In this document: piece by piece, positions 1 to 9,587 of the stretch
How positions within the stretch are numbered: the stretch's first letter is position 1
How the letters are laid out: every line of letters starts with the position of its first letter
Source: Teichococcus deserti
Lineage (GTDB): Bacteria > Pseudomonadota > Alphaproteobacteria > Acetobacterales > Acetobacteraceae
Length of the DNA stretch: 64,000 nucleotides
Direction of reading: 5' to 3'
NCBI RefSeq assembly: GCF_001982615.1
Contig: NZ_MLCO01000054.1
Span: 21,611 to 85,610, forward strand
Made by a program: the position numbers and the translations under genes
Notes under the pieces: model-generated
What the model saw: the letters and a program-made list of their open reading frames with translations, nothing else
What the model was told of the DNA's origin: nothing
The model's database searches: none

Positions 1-292
1 TCAGCGCCTGCAGCATGCCGACCTCCTGCACCACGCGCAGCGGGTGGTGCAGCGGCAGCACCACCACGGCCGGGCCCAGCCGCATGGTCTTCGTCACCGC
101 GGCGCAATGGGCGACCATCATCAGCGGCGACGGGCAGACCGAGTGGCTGGTGAAGTGGTGCTCGGCGAACCAGGCGGCATCGAAGCCCAGGCGCTCGGCC
201 AGCCGCACCTTCTCGACCGTCATGCCGAGGATCTCGGCCGGCATCTCGTCGGCGCGGTTCTGCGACATCAGGTTGAACAGGGCGATGTCCAT
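1..292 (-). CDS. LLM-class flavin-dependent oxidoreductase, N-terminal part (cut by window edge)
   Basis: Only the first 97 codons are in the window. The protein opens with MDIALFNLMSQN and contains the segment ERLGFDAAWFAEHHF, typical of bacterial luciferase-like monooxygenases, which use reduced flavin from a partner reductase to oxidise a substrate. The start is the ATG at 292, with a GGAGC sequence a few bases upstream. It is divergent from the large kinase gene at 405, so the 110 bp between them hold both promoters. The substrate cannot be told from this fragment. Confidence 0.85.
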   Translation of the reverse strand, partial: MDIALFNLMSQNRADEMPAEILGMTVEKVRLAERLGFDAAWFAEHHFTSHSVCPSPLMMVAHCAAVTKTMRLGPAVVVLPLHHPLRVVQEVGMLQAL

Positions 293-404
293 GGCGAGCG
301 GGCTCCGGCAGCGGCGTCAGAAGGTGGAATGTTGCAGTGCGGAAACGCGCGGCCGCCGTCAAGGGGGAAGCGCGGCCGAAGCCGCTTCGTGCTAGGACCG
401 GGCG

Positions 405-3400
405 ATGCCTCTGCCCCCCGACCGGCTCGCCCTCCTGGCCAGCGATGGCGTGACCCGGCTCTGCCGCGCCGCCGCGCCGCCGATGCTGCTGCTGGCCGCC
501 GAGGCGGCATCCGACCTCGGCGCCGCGCTGCTGGACCGGGCCTGGGCGCTGGCGCCGCGGCTGGACCCGGGCTGGGCGGCGGTGCCCGGCGCGCGGCTGA
601 CGCTGGCCGATGGCAGCCCGGCGCTGCGCCTGTCGGATGCCGGCGGCACGCCGCTGCGCCCCGGACAGGCGCTGCCGCCGCCGGTGGTGGCGCGCATCGC
701 CTGCGGGGCGGCGGCCGCGCTGCGCGGCGTGCATGCCGCCGGGCTGGTGCATCGCGACCTGCGCCCGGCGCATCTGCTGGCCGATGCGGCGGGCGGGGTG
801 CGGCTGACCGGCTTCGGCCGCGCCCGCGCGCCCGAGGCCGCGCCGCCGCCGCTGCCCGGGGAGATGCTGCCCTATGCCGCGCCGGAGCAGACCGGGCGGG
901 TCGGCCGGCCGGTCGATGCGCGCAGCGACCTCTATGCGCTGGGCGTCATCCTGTATGAGCAGCTGGCCGGCCGGCCGCCTTTCGCCGCGCGCGACGCGGC
1001 CGAGCTGATCCATGCCCATCTGGCCCGCCCGCCGGCGCCCTTCGCCCCGGCGCTGCAGGCCGCCGCCCCGGCGCTGACGGCCATCGTCCTGCGGCTGCTG
1101 CAGAAGCCGGCGGAGGACCGCTACCAGAGCGCCGCCGGGCTGGAGGCCGATCTGCGCCGCTGCCTGGACGGCGCCGTCTTCGCGCCCGGCTTCGTCCCCG
1201 GCTCCGGCGACATCCCCGACCGGCTGCGCATCCCCGACCGCCTGCAGGGCCGCGCCGCCGAGCTCGCCCGGCTGACCGCGGAATTCGAGGCGGTGGCGGC
1301 GGAGGGATCGGCGCGGCTGGCGCTGGTGGCGGGGCCCGCCGGGGTCGGCAAGTCGGCGCTGGTGCAGGCGCTGCGGGCCGGGCTGGTGCCGGACCGTGCC
1401 CTGCTCGCCGGCGGCAAATGCGAGCAGTTCCGCCGCGACGACCCCTATGCCGCCCTGGCCCAGGCGATGCAGGGGCTGCTGCGCCGGCTGCTGGCGCTCT
1501 CAGGCGCGGCCCAGGCGGAATGGCGCGAGCGGCTGCAGGCGGCGCTGGGCCGCAACGCGGCGGTGCTGCGCGGCCTGCTGCCGGAGCTGGAGCGGCTGCT
1601 CGGCCGGCTCGCCCCGGTCGAGCCGCTGGCGCCGCCCGAGGAGGCCCTGCGCTTCCGCCGTGTCCTGGCCGCCTTCCTGGCCGCCTTCGCCCGCGCCGAG
1701 CGGCCTCTGCTGCTGTTCCTGGACGACATCCAGTGGCTGGACGCCGCCAGCCTGGCGCTGCTCGAGGGGCTGGCCGCCGCGCTGCCGCGCCATCTGCTGC
1801 TGGTCATGGCCTATCGCGACGAGGCGCTGCCGCAGGGCCATCCGCTGGGCCATCCGCTGGCCGCCGCCTTCGCCGCGGCCGGCGTGCCGGTGGCGAGGCT
1901 GACCCTGGCGCCGCTGCCGCCCGCCGCCCTGCAGGCGCTGCTGGCCGAGGCGCTGCACGCGACCCCCGGTGAGCTCGCCCCGCTGTCCGCGCTGCTGGCG
2001 GAGAAGACCGGCGGCAATCCCTTCTTCGCCGGCCATTTCCTGTCCGACCTCGCCGAGGAAGGTTCCCTGTCGTTCGACCCGGCCGCGCGGCGCTGGCGCT
2101 GGGACCTGGCGGGGATCGCGGCGCGGCCGGCCACCACCAATGTCGTCGCGCTGATGGCCGGGCGGCTGGTCCGGCTGGCCGCGGCGCCGCGCGACCTGCT
2201 GGCGACGCTGGCCTGCCTGGGCGGCACCGCCAGCGCCGCGCGCCTGGCCGCCGCCGCCGGCGATACCCCGGCCGCGGTGGAGGACGCGCTGCGGCCGGCC
2301 CTCGACGCCGGCCTCGCCGTGCTGGCCGGCGGGGGCTACGGCTTTCCGCATGACCGCATCCAGGAGGCGGCCTATGCGCTGCTGCCGGAGGCGGACCGCC
2401 CCGCCCGCCACCTGGCCATCGCCCGCCGCCTGGCACCGCATCTGGCCGGCGACGAGGCCGCCCTGCCGGAACTGGTCGGCCAGTACAATCGCGGCCTGGC
2501 GCTCGTCGACGACCCGGCCGAGCGCGACCGCCTGGCCGGGCTGAACCTGGCGGCCGGCCGGCTGGCGCGGCGCGGCACCGCCTTCGCCGCGGCGCTCGGC
2601 CATTTCGAGGCGGCCGCCGCGCTGCTGCCGCCCGGGGCCGCGCCCGACCGCCGCTTCGCCTGCGCCTTCGGCCGGGCGGAAAGCCTCTTTCTGACCGGCG
2701 CGCCGGAGGCGGCCGAGGCGGCGCTGCGCCGGCTGATGGCGACGCCGCTGGCCGCCGCCGACCGCGCGGCGGCGGCGGCGCTGCTGGTCACGCTGCTGAC
2801 GGCACAGGACCGCATCGAGCACGCCGTCGAGGCCTGCCTGGCCTTCCTGGCCGAGAGCGGCACCGCCTGGTCGCCGCATCCCGGCCCCGAGGCGCCGTGG
2901 CACGAATACCGCCTGCTGCGGCAGGAGATGGCCGGCCGCCCGATCGCTGGCCTGGCCGGGCTGCCGCCGGCCGGCGACGCCGCCACCGCCGCCTTCATGG
3001 ACGTGCTGGCCGCGGTGCTGCCGCCGGCCTTCTTCAGCGACCAGAACCTGGTCTGCCTGGTGCTCTGCCGCATGGCGCGGATCAGCCTGGCCGAGGGGCG
3101 CTGCGACGCCTCGGCGCTGGGCTTCGCCTATCTCGGCATGGTGCTCGGCCCGTTCTTCGGCGAGTTCCGCGACGGCTTCGCCTTCGGCGCGCTCGGCCAG
3201 GCCCTGGTCGAGCAGGCCCAGGCGCCGCGCTACGAGGCAAGGGTGCGGATGTGCTTCGCCTATCACGTGGCGCCCTGGACCTGGCCGGTGGCGCGCTCGC
3301 TGCCCCTGCTGCGCCGCGCCTTCGCCACCGCCGTCGAGGTCGGCGACGTCACCTATTGCGGCTTCTGCGCCTGCACCCTGGTGACCAGCCTGATCGCCGC

Positions 3401-5387
3401 CGGCGCCTCGCTGGCCGAGCTGCAGGCCGAGGCCGAGGCCAAGCTGTCCTATATCCGCGGCATCCGCTTCGGGCTGATCGCCGACATCATCACCAGCCAG
3501 ATCGGCCTGCTGCGCAGCCTGCGCGGCCTGCCGCCGGAGCCCGGGCGCGACGCCTTCGAGGCGCGGCTGGCCGGCGAGCCGGGCCTGGCCATCGCCGCCT
3601 GCTGGCACTGGATCCGCCGGCTGCAGGCGGCGGTGCATGACGGCGCGCCGGCCGCCGCGCTGGACTTCGCCGCCCGCGCCGAGCCGCTGCTCTGGACCAC
3701 CGCCGGCCATCTGGAGATGGCCGAGTTCCATTTCTATGCCGGGCTGGCGCACGGCCAGCTGGAGGCCGCGGCGGCCCCGGCGGCGCCGGGCGCCGCGCTG
3801 CTGGCGCATCAGGCGCAGCTGCGCCTCTGGGCCGCCGAGGCGCCCGACAACTTCCTGGCCCGGGCCGCGCTGCTGGATGCCGTCGTCGCGGCGGTGGCCG
3901 GCGACACGGTCGCGGCGCTGCGCCAGGCCGAGGCCGCCATCGCCGCCGCCCGCGCGCATGGCCTGCCGCAGGTCGAGGCGCTGGCGCAGGAATGCGCCGC
4001 CGGGCTCTATCGCGGGCTCGGCCTGCCGACGCCGGCGCTGGCGCATCTGCAGGCGGCGCGCGAGGCCTGCCTGCGCTGGGGCGCCACCGGCCCGCTGCAG
4101 CGCCTGGCGCCGCTGCACCGCGCGCTGGCGCCGGCGGGCGCGGTGCCGCCGCTGCTGCCGTCCCCCGCCGCTGCTCCTGCTGGCTCCCCTGCCGGCTCCG
4201 ATGCCGACCCGGCCGGCTTCGACCTGGCCAGCCTGGTGCGCGGCTCCCAGGCGGTGGCCGGCGAGGCCGGGCTCGAGGCCACGCTGCAGGCGCTGATGAC
4301 CACGGTGCTGGAACATGCCGGGGCCGGGCGCGGGCTGCTGATCCTGCCGCGCAGCGGCGAGCTGCGCGTCGCCGCCGAGGCCGAGCTCAGCGCGGAGGGC
4401 ATCGCCGTCACCATCCACGAGGCGCGGGCGGGCGATGCGGCGCTGACCGAGGACGCCGTGCCGCTGGCCGTCATCGGCCAGGCGCTGGAGACCCAGGCCG
4501 CCGTGCTGATCGGCGATGCGGGCCAGCCGCATGGCTTCCTGGACGATCCCTGGTTCGCCGCGCGGCCGACGCGCTCGGTGCTGTGCCTGCCGCTGCTGCG
4601 CCAGGCCAGGCTGGCCGGGCTGCTGTTCCTGGAGAACCGGCTGGCGCCGCATGTCTTCACCGAGGCGCGCCTGACCGTGCTGCGGCTGCTGGCGGCACAG
4701 GCGGCGATCGCGCTGGAGAACGCGCTGCTCGGCGAGAAGGAGGCGCTGCTCAAGGAGATGCACCACCGGGTCAAGAACAACCTGCAGCTGATCAGCAGCC
4801 TGCTGAACCTGCAGGCCTCGCGCATCGCCGACCCGCAGACGGCGGCGCTGTTCGCCGACAGCCGCGACCGGGTGCGCTCGATGGCGCTGGTGCACGAGAA
4901 CCTCTACCGCGCCGGCGACTATGCGCGGGTGGCCATGCGGCGGCATCTGGGCGCGCTGTGCAGCCAGCTGCTGCGCGCGCATCGCCCGCCGGGACAGGAG
5001 ATCCGGCTGGTGGCGGAGATCGCCGAGCTGCATCTCGACCTGGACAAGGCGGTGGCCTGCGGGCTGATCGTCAACGAGCTGGTCTCCAACGCCTTCAAGC
5101 ACGCCTTCGCCGGCCGCGCCGGGGGCCGCATCCTGGTGCGGCTGACCCAGACCGGGCCGGGCGAGGCGCGGCTGCTGGTCGCCGATGACGGCGCCGGCTT
5201 CGCGCAGGGCGCGCCCGAGCTGGAGGCGGCGGAGACGCTCGGGCTGCAGCTGGTCGGCGACCTGGCGGCGCAGCTGCGCGGCCGGGTCACGGCGGAGAGC
5301 GCCGCGGAAGGCGCCCCGGAAGGCGCTGGCGAAGGCGGCGGCGGCGCCCGCTTCGCCATCGATTTCCCGCTGGCGGCGGCGGGCTAG
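405..5387 (+). CDS. Multidomain signalling protein: degenerate Ser/Thr kinase - AAA ATPase - GAF - HisKA_2 histidine kinase
   Basis: 1660 residues, the size of the known kinase/ATPase/GAF/histidine-kinase fusion sensors. A protein-kinase-like lobe covers about residues 90-255 (HRDLRPAHLL at 116-125, YAAPEQ, DLYALGVILYE). An AAA/STAND ATPase follows, with Walker A GPAGVGKSA near 310 and a Walker B-like LLLFLDDIQWLD further on. A long helical repeat region (about 560-1280), a GAF domain (about 1285-1445), a HisKA_2 box with KEMHHRVKNN (His1453/1454) and a HATPase domain with NELVSNAFKHAF complete it. The kinase lobe has no glycine loop or VAIK lysine, His replaces the catalytic-loop Asn, and DFG reads GFG, so it is probably a pseudokinase. 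It probably acts as a soluble histidine kinase. ATG at 405 has AGGA eight bases upstream. Its end overlaps the convergent response regulator by 4 bp. Confidence 0.9.
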   Translation: MPLPPDRLALLASDGVTRLCRAAAPPMLLLAAEAASDLGAALLDRAWALAPRLDPGWAAVPGARLTLADGSPALRLSDAGGTPLRPGQALPPPVVARIACGAAAALRGVHAAGLVHRDLRPAHLLADAAGGVRLTGFGRARAPEAAPPPLPGEMLPYAAPEQTGRVGRPVDARSDLYALGVILYEQLAGRPPFAARDAAELIHAHLARPPAPFAPALQAAAPALTAIVLRLLQKPAEDRYQSAAGLEADLRRCLDGAVFAPGFVPGSGDIPDRLRIPDRLQGRAAELARLTAEFEAVAAEGSARLALVAGPAGVGKSALVQALRAGLVPDRALLAGGKCEQFRRDDPYAALAQAMQGLLRRLLALSGAAQAEWRERLQAALGRNAAVLRGLLPELERLLGRLAPVEPLAPPEEALRFRRVLAAFLAAFARAERPLLLFLDDIQWLDAASLALLEGLAAALPRHLLLVMAYRDEALPQGHPLGHPLAAAFAAAGVPVARLTLAPLPPAALQALLAEALHATPGELAPLSALLAEKTGGNPFFAGHFLSDLAEEGSLSFDPAARRWRWDLAGIAARPATTNVVALMAGRLVRLAAAPRDLLATLACLGGTASAARLAAAAGDTPAAVEDALRPALDAGLAVLAGGGYGFPHDRIQEAAYALLPEADRPARHLAIARRLAPHLAGDEAALPELVGQYNRGLALVDDPAERDRLAGLNLAAGRLARRGTAFAAALGHFEAAAALLPPGAAPDRRFACAFGRAESLFLTGAPEAAEAALRRLMATPLAAADRAAAAALLVTLLTAQDRIEHAVEACLAFLAESGTAWSPHPGPEAPWHEYRLLRQEMAGRPIAGLAGLPPAGDAATAAFMDVLAAVLPPAFFSDQNLVCLVLCRMARISLAEGRCDASALGFAYLGMVLGPFFGEFRDGFAFGALGQALVEQAQAPRYEARVRMCFAYHVAPWTWPVARSLPLLRRAFATAVEVGDVTYCGFCACTLVTSLIAAGASLAELQAEAEAKLSYIRGIRFGLIADIITSQIGLLRSLRGLPPEPGRDAFEARLAGEPGLAIAACWHWIRRLQAAVHDGAPAAALDFAARAEPLLWTTAGHLEMAEFHFYAGLAHGQLEAAAAPAAPGAALLAHQAQLRLWAAEAPDNFLARAALLDAVVAAVAGDTVAALRQAEAAIAAARAHGLPQVEALAQECAAGLYRGLGLPTPALAHLQAAREACLRWGATGPLQRLAPLHRALAPAGAVPPLLPSPAAAPAGSPAGSDADPAGFDLASLVRGSQAVAGEAGLEATLQALMTTVLEHAGAGRGLLILPRSGELRVAAEAELSAEGIAVTIHEARAGDAALTEDAVPLAVIGQALETQAAVLIGDAGQPHGFLDDPWFAARPTRSVLCLPLLRQARLAGLLFLENRLAPHVFTEARLTVLRLLAAQAAIALENALLGEKEALLKEMHHRVKNNLQLISSLLNLQASRIADPQTAALFADSRDRVRSMALVHENLYRAGDYARVAMRRHLGALCSQLLRAHRPPGQEIRLVAEIAELHLDLDKAVACGLIVNELVSNAFKHAFAGRAGGRILVRLTQTGPGEARLLVADDGAGFAQGAPELEAAETLGLQLVGDLAAQLRGRVTAESAAEGAPEGAGEGGGGARFAIDFPLAAAG

Positions 5388-6007
5388 TCTCCCGTCGCCA
5401 GCCGGTCGGCGGCGCGCACCAGGTCGGCCAGGCTGCGCAGCCCCATCTTGCGCATCAGCTGCATGCGGTGGCCCTTCACCGTCGCCTCGCTGATGCCGAT
5501 ATGGCCCGCGATCTGCTTGTTCATCTGGCCCGCGGCGACCAGCGCCATCACCTCGCGCTCGCGCGGCGACAGCCCGTCATGCGCGGCGCGCAGCGCGGCC
5601 TGGGCCTGGCGCCGGCCGCGGCGCGCGGCATCCTCGGCCAGGGCGGCATGGATGGTGTCCAGCAGGTCCTGGTTGCGCACCGGCTTGGTGAAGAAGTCGA
5701 AGGCGCCCGCCTTCATCGCCTTGACCGCCATCGGCACGTCGGCATGGCCGCTGATGAAGATCACCGGCAGGTCGAGGCCGTCGCGCCGCAGCCCGGCGAA
5801 GACCGCCAGCCCGCTCTGCCCCGGCAGGCGGACGTCGAGCACCAGGCAGCCGCCGCCGCGGCGCCGCGGCGAGGCCAGGAAGTCGCCCGGCGCGGCGAAC
5901 AGCGCCGGGCGCAGCCCGACCGAGAGCAGCAGCTCGCCGATCGCCTCCAGCACGTCCGGATCGTCGTCCACCACATGGACGAAGCCCTGCTCAGCGGGGG
6001 GCGGCAT
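5384..6007 (-). CDS. FixJ-family response regulator (REC-LuxR HTH)
   Basis: 207 residues: a receiver domain (VVDDDPD at 12-18, phosphoacceptor Asp58 in LVLDVRLPG, conserved Lys in FFTKPV) joined to a LuxR-type HTH with SPREREVMALVAAG and ISEATVKGHR. This is the FixJ/NodW arrangement, a DNA-binding activator phosphorylated by a partner kinase. Its start lies 17 bp inside the end of the upstream REC-PAS-kinase gene, so the two are translationally coupled and very likely cognate. The 3' end overlaps the convergent giant kinase by 4 bp. Target genes cannot be told from the sequence. Confidence 0.93.
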   Translation of the reverse strand: MPPPAEQGFVHVVDDDPDVLEAIGELLLSVGLRPALFAAPGDFLASPRRRGGGCLVLDVRLPGQSGLAVFAGLRRDGLDLPVIFISGHADVPMAVKAMKAGAFDFFTKPVRNQDLLDTIHAALAEDAARRGRRQAQAALRAAHDGLSPREREVMALVAAGQMNKQIAGHIGISEATVKGHRMQLMRKMGLRSLADLVRAADRLATGD

Positions 6008-7490
6008 GCTGCGCGCCGGCCGCGGGCAGGTCTATCTCGAAGCGGCTGCCGGCCTCGCCGGCCGCCAGCCGGATGCTGCCGCCATGCGCCTCGAGGATCG
6101 AGCGGCAGATCGACAGGCCGAGCCCCATGCCGCCCGGCTTGGTGGTGAAGAGCGGGTCGAAGATGCGGTCGGCGACCGCCGGCGCGACCCCCGGCCCGTC
6201 ATCGGCGATGCTGAGCAGCAGACGCCCCTCCGCCGCGCGCGCCGCCAGGGTGATGGTGCCGCCGCCATCCTCCAGCGCCTCGCGCGCGTTCAGCACCAGG
6301 TTCATCACCACCTGCTGCAGCTGCACCCGCACGCCCTCCACCGCCAGGTCGGCGGGCAGGGCGCTGCGCAGCGCGATGCCGGCGCGCTTCAGCTCGGCGC
6401 GCATCAGCAGCAGCACGTCCTCGACCAGCGGGGCAAGGGCCAGCCGCTCCCGCTCCGGCGCGGCGTTGCGGGCCATCGCGCGGATGCTGTCGATCACCTC
6501 GGCCGCGCGGTGGCCGTTGCGCACCACGCGGCGCGCCGCCTCCTCGGCGCGGGCGACGTTGCGCTCGGGCGCCGCCAGCCAGCGCAGGCAGGCCTCGGCA
6601 TTGGTGATCGCCGCCATCAGCGGCTGGTTCACCTCATGCGCGATCGAGACGGCGAGCTCGCCCAGCACCGCCAGGCGCGAGGCATGGGCGAGCTCGGCCT
6701 GGGCGCGGCGCAGCGCCTCCTCGGCGGCGCGGCGCCGGGTCATGTCGGTGAAGACGACGACGGCGCCGGCCAGGCTGCCGGCCTCGCCGGGCACCGGGGC
6801 GCTGCTGTCGTCGATCGGCACCTCGCGGCCGTCGCGGGCGCGCAGCACGGTATGCGCCGGCAGCCCCTCGGTCACGCCGCTGCGCAGGGCGGCGGCGGCC
6901 GGATCGGCCACCGGCTCCCCGGTCAGCTGGTTCTCCAGCCGGAACACCTCGGCGATCGGGCGGCCCAGCGCCTCGGCCTGGCTCCAGCCGGTCAGCGCCT
7001 CGGCCACCGGGTTCATGAAGCTGACGGCGGCGCCGGCATCGGTGGCGATGACGCCGTCGCCGATGCTGGACAGGGTGGTGGCGTAGCGCCGCTCGCTGGC
7101 GCGCAGCTTGCGCTCGGCGGCGTGCTTGTGCAGCGCCATCTCGATGGCGGTGGCCAGCTGCAGCTCCTCGAAGGGCTTCAGCAGATAGCCGAAGGGCTCG
7201 GTGTCGGTGGCGCGGCGGACGGTGGGCGCATCGGCATAGGCGGTCAGGAAGACCACCGGGATCTGGCAGCGGTCGCGCAGCGCCTGGGCGGCGGCGATGC
7301 CATCCATGCTGCCCTCCAGGCGGATGTCCATCAGCACCAGCTCGGCCCGGCTGGCGATGGCCCGGGCCACCGCCTCCTCGCCGCGGGCGATGCTGCCGGC
7401 GACGCTGTGGCCGAGGGCCGCCAGCTGCTGCGCCAGGTCGCGGGCGACCACCCGGTCATCCTCGACGATCAAGATCCGAGCCGGTGTCAT
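5991..7490 (-). CDS. Hybrid sensor histidine kinase (REC-PAS-HisKA-HATPase)
   Basis: About 499 residues from the ATG at 7490, chosen over an upstream in-frame codon because the receiver domain begins at once (MTPARILIVEDD) and GGACAGG precedes it. Domains are an N-terminal receiver (Asp55 in LVLMDIRLEG), a PAS domain (about 130-255, SSIGDGVIATD and MNPVAEALTGWS), a HisKA domain with phosphoacceptor His285 in SIAHEVNQPL, and a HATPase with NLVLNAREAL, DDGPGV and GMGLGLSI. No membrane segments, so it is cytosolic. HEVNQPL is typical of FixL/DctB-type kinases. No haem-binding PAS signature was recognised, so oxygen sensing is not claimed. It heads an operon with the FixJ-type regulator. Confidence 0.93.
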   Translation of the reverse strand: MTPARILIVEDDRVVARDLAQQLAALGHSVAGSIARGEEAVARAIASRAELVLMDIRLEGSMDGIAAAQALRDRCQIPVVFLTAYADAPTVRRATDTEPFGYLLKPFEELQLATAIEMALHKHAAERKLRASERRYATTLSSIGDGVIATDAGAAVSFMNPVAEALTGWSQAEALGRPIAEVFRLENQLTGEPVADPAAAALRSGVTEGLPAHTVLRARDGREVPIDDSSAPVPGEAGSLAGAVVVFTDMTRRRAAEEALRRAQAELAHASRLAVLGELAVSIAHEVNQPLMAAITNAEACLRWLAAPERNVARAEEAARRVVRNGHRAAEVIDSIRAMARNAAPERERLALAPLVEDVLLLMRAELKRAGIALRSALPADLAVEGVRVQLQQVVMNLVLNAREALEDGGGTITLAARAAEGRLLLSIADDGPGVAPAVADRIFDPLFTTKPGGMGLGLSICRSILEAHGGSIRLAAGEAGSRFEIDLPAAGAQHAAPR

Positions 7491-7595
7491 CCTGTCCCCG
7501 ATGCCGCGCCATGGCCGCCGCATACCCAACGCATGCCCCTGGCGCCGGGATTACGCCCCCCGGCAGGGCAGGGCAATGGCGAGGGGGCGCCCTGG

Positions 7596-9239
7596 TCAGT
7601 CCCCCAGCAGCGCCGCGGCCACCGCCTCGGAGAAGCGCAGCGCCCGCCCGTCCAGCAGCAGGCGCTCCGGATCGGCCGGGTCGGGCGCCATCGGCGGCAG
7701 CCCGGCCGCGGCCAGCGCCCGGGCGCAGCCCGGCCAGTCGGGCGCGGCCGCGTCGTCCGGCTCGTTCAGCGAGGCCCAGGACAGCGTGCCCAGCACGTCG
7801 CTGCCGAAGCCATGCGCCTCGTCCCAGCGGGCGCCGTGGTCCAGCAGGATGCCGGCCAGCGCCGCGTCGCCGCGGAACACGGCGAGGTTCAGCGCCGAGG
7901 CCTGCCAGTCGCCGCCCGGCGTCGCCACCGGCCAGCCCAGCGCCACCATCAGCCGCGCGGCCCCGGTCGCGCCGGCCGCGACGCTGTCGGGCAGCAGGCG
8001 CAGCAGTGTCGCGGGCAGGCCGCCCGGCAGGTCGGGCCGCGCGGCCTGCAGGCGGCGCGCCGTGGCGGCATCGCCGCGGGCGCAGGCGGCGCCGAATTCC
8101 TCCTCGGTGGACAGCTCCTCGGCGGCGCCGGCGGCCTGCAGCAGGGCGGCCACCTCGACCAGGCCGCGCCGGGCGGCCAGGCGCCAGGCGCTGGCCCCCT
8201 CCGCGTCGCGCGCCGCCGGATCGGCGCCGGCGGCCAGCAGGGCGGCGACATGGCGCGGCGAGCGGCCAAGCGCGATGGCGCGCAGCAGCGGCGGGCCCAG
8301 CCGGCTGCCGGGCAGCACCTCCTCAGGGTCGCCGCCATGGGCCAGCAGCAGTTCCAGCGCCCCGGCCCCCGGCAGGTCGAGCGCCCGGTGGACCGCGTTG
8401 GTGCCGCGGACGCGGGCGCCGTGCCGCAGCAGCAGCCGGGCGCAGTCCGGGCTTTCCAGCGAATGGTAGAGGGATTCGTTGTCGTTCGGATCGGCGCCCG
8501 CCTGCAGCAGCAGCGCGGTCAGCGCCGGGTCGCGGTTCACCCCGGCCGCGCCATAGAGCGCCGAGAGCGGCATGGCGTCATCCGGCGCGGCCAGCGAGGC
8601 CGGGGGGTAGCGGTTGCCGATGCGCTGGTTCGGATCGGCGCCGGCCTGCAGCAGCCAGCCGGCGCAGCGCTGCAGCGGCGCGCGGAAGTCTTCCAGCTGC
8701 AGCAGGCCGGAATGGGTCACCGCCACCAGCGGCGGCAGGGCGAGCGGGCCGGCAGGGCGGTGCAGCCAGCCCGGATCGGCGGCCAGGGCGGCGGCCAGCC
8801 GCGCGGCATCGCCGGTGGCGCAGGCGACCGCCAGGTCATCGGCCAGTGCCGGATGGGCACGCAGAAGCCGCAGGGCCAGGGCCGGCCGCGCCCGCCCCGC
8901 GCCACCCGCGACGTCGCCGCCATAGGCCAGCGTCAGCCAGCGGTCGCGCCGGGCCAACGGGGCCTCGCGGGCGAAGGCCTCGGCCTCGACCCGCAGCGCG
9001 AGCGCGGCCCAGGAGACGAAGCCGAGCCCGCGCGCCAGGCAGGACTGCGCGTCATGCAGCCGCAGATCCATGGCGGCGATCGTGGTGGACGAGCGGCCGG
9101 CGGCGGCGGGCAGGAAGCGGGCGAAGCGGTCCAGCGCTTCGGGTGCGCCGGCGCGATACTGGCGCAGCAGCTGCTTCGCCTGCTTCTTCAGATGCTCGAG
9201 GCTGGCCCGCGGGGGCAGGCTTGGCGGCGGGGTGACCAT
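7596..9239 (-). CDS. Ankyrin-repeat protein
   Basis: 547 residues from the ATG at 9239, selected because GGAGG stands seven bases upstream. An N-terminal helical segment SLEHLKKQAKQLLRQYR, common at the start of bacterial ankyrin proteins, is followed by repeats such as LLLQAGADPND, LLLRHGARVRGTNAVHRAL, LLAAGADPAARDAEG and ILLDHGARWDEA. Ankyrin repeats mediate protein-protein binding. There is no signal peptide or membrane segment, so a cytosolic place is likely. It is not obviously in an operon; the two-component genes downstream on the same strand begin about 105 bp away. Function and partner are unknown. Confidence 0.9.
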   Translation of the reverse strand: MVTPPPSLPPRASLEHLKKQAKQLLRQYRAGAPEALDRFARFLPAAAGRSSTTIAAMDLRLHDAQSCLARGLGFVSWAALALRVEAEAFAREAPLARRDRWLTLAYGGDVAGGAGRARPALALRLLRAHPALADDLAVACATGDAARLAAALAADPGWLHRPAGPLALPPLVAVTHSGLLQLEDFRAPLQRCAGWLLQAGADPNQRIGNRYPPASLAAPDDAMPLSALYGAAGVNRDPALTALLLQAGADPNDNESLYHSLESPDCARLLLRHGARVRGTNAVHRALDLPGAGALELLLAHGGDPEEVLPGSRLGPPLLRAIALGRSPRHVAALLAAGADPAARDAEGASAWRLAARRGLVEVAALLQAAGAAEELSTEEEFGAACARGDAATARRLQAARPDLPGGLPATLLRLLPDSVAAGATGAARLMVALGWPVATPGGDWQASALNLAVFRGDAALAGILLDHGARWDEAHGFGSDVLGTLSWASLNEPDDAAAPDWPGCARALAAAGLPPMAPDPADPERLLLDGRALRFSEAVAAALLGD

Positions 9240-9587
9240 GGCAGGACCTCCGTGCGTCGATGGCCGAAGGTCCGCAACGCCGGCAGCACGAGGGCTGGAA
9301 ATCACCGTCTGGGCGGCTCAGGCGGGTTGAACCCTTTCCGCGGACCCGGAGGCGGCCTGCACCGCGCGCAGGACGCTTAGCCGGCAGCGGCCCGCAGGGT
9401 CAACCGGCGGCACGGCCAGGACCGGTCCCGGCCCAGGGGTCGCGCCCCTGGGTCCGCACGCCTGCGGCCGCCCGCAATGCTGCCACAGCGAAGTATGCGT
9501 CGACGCGGCGGCGCATCGGGCGTAAGTCTGCCCCCGCCCCGGGGTCGTTCCGACTCACGGGGTGAGGATGCCACCATCCATGGGGAC
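9240..9587. other. Intergenic region with one perfect hairpin
   Basis: About 350 bp between the divergent ankyrin gene and the small basic-protein gene. The only structure seen is a perfect 8-bp stem, CCCAGGGG and CCCCTGGG, around a 5-base loop at 9432-9452. It is not followed by a T-run. Both promoters should lie here, but no convincing -35/-10 pair stood out. Open frames across it lack family resemblance. Confidence 0.5.

Noticed and set aside
1500..5102. Open frame of 1200 codons on the minus strand opposite the giant kinase
   Set aside because: High GC leaves few stops. The frame is a mirror of the real gene, rich in Gln/Arg/Gly, without domain or ribosome site.
5448..9380. 1310-codon plus-strand frame across three minus-strand genes
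   Set aside because: It spans three well-supported genes on the other strand and has no family features.
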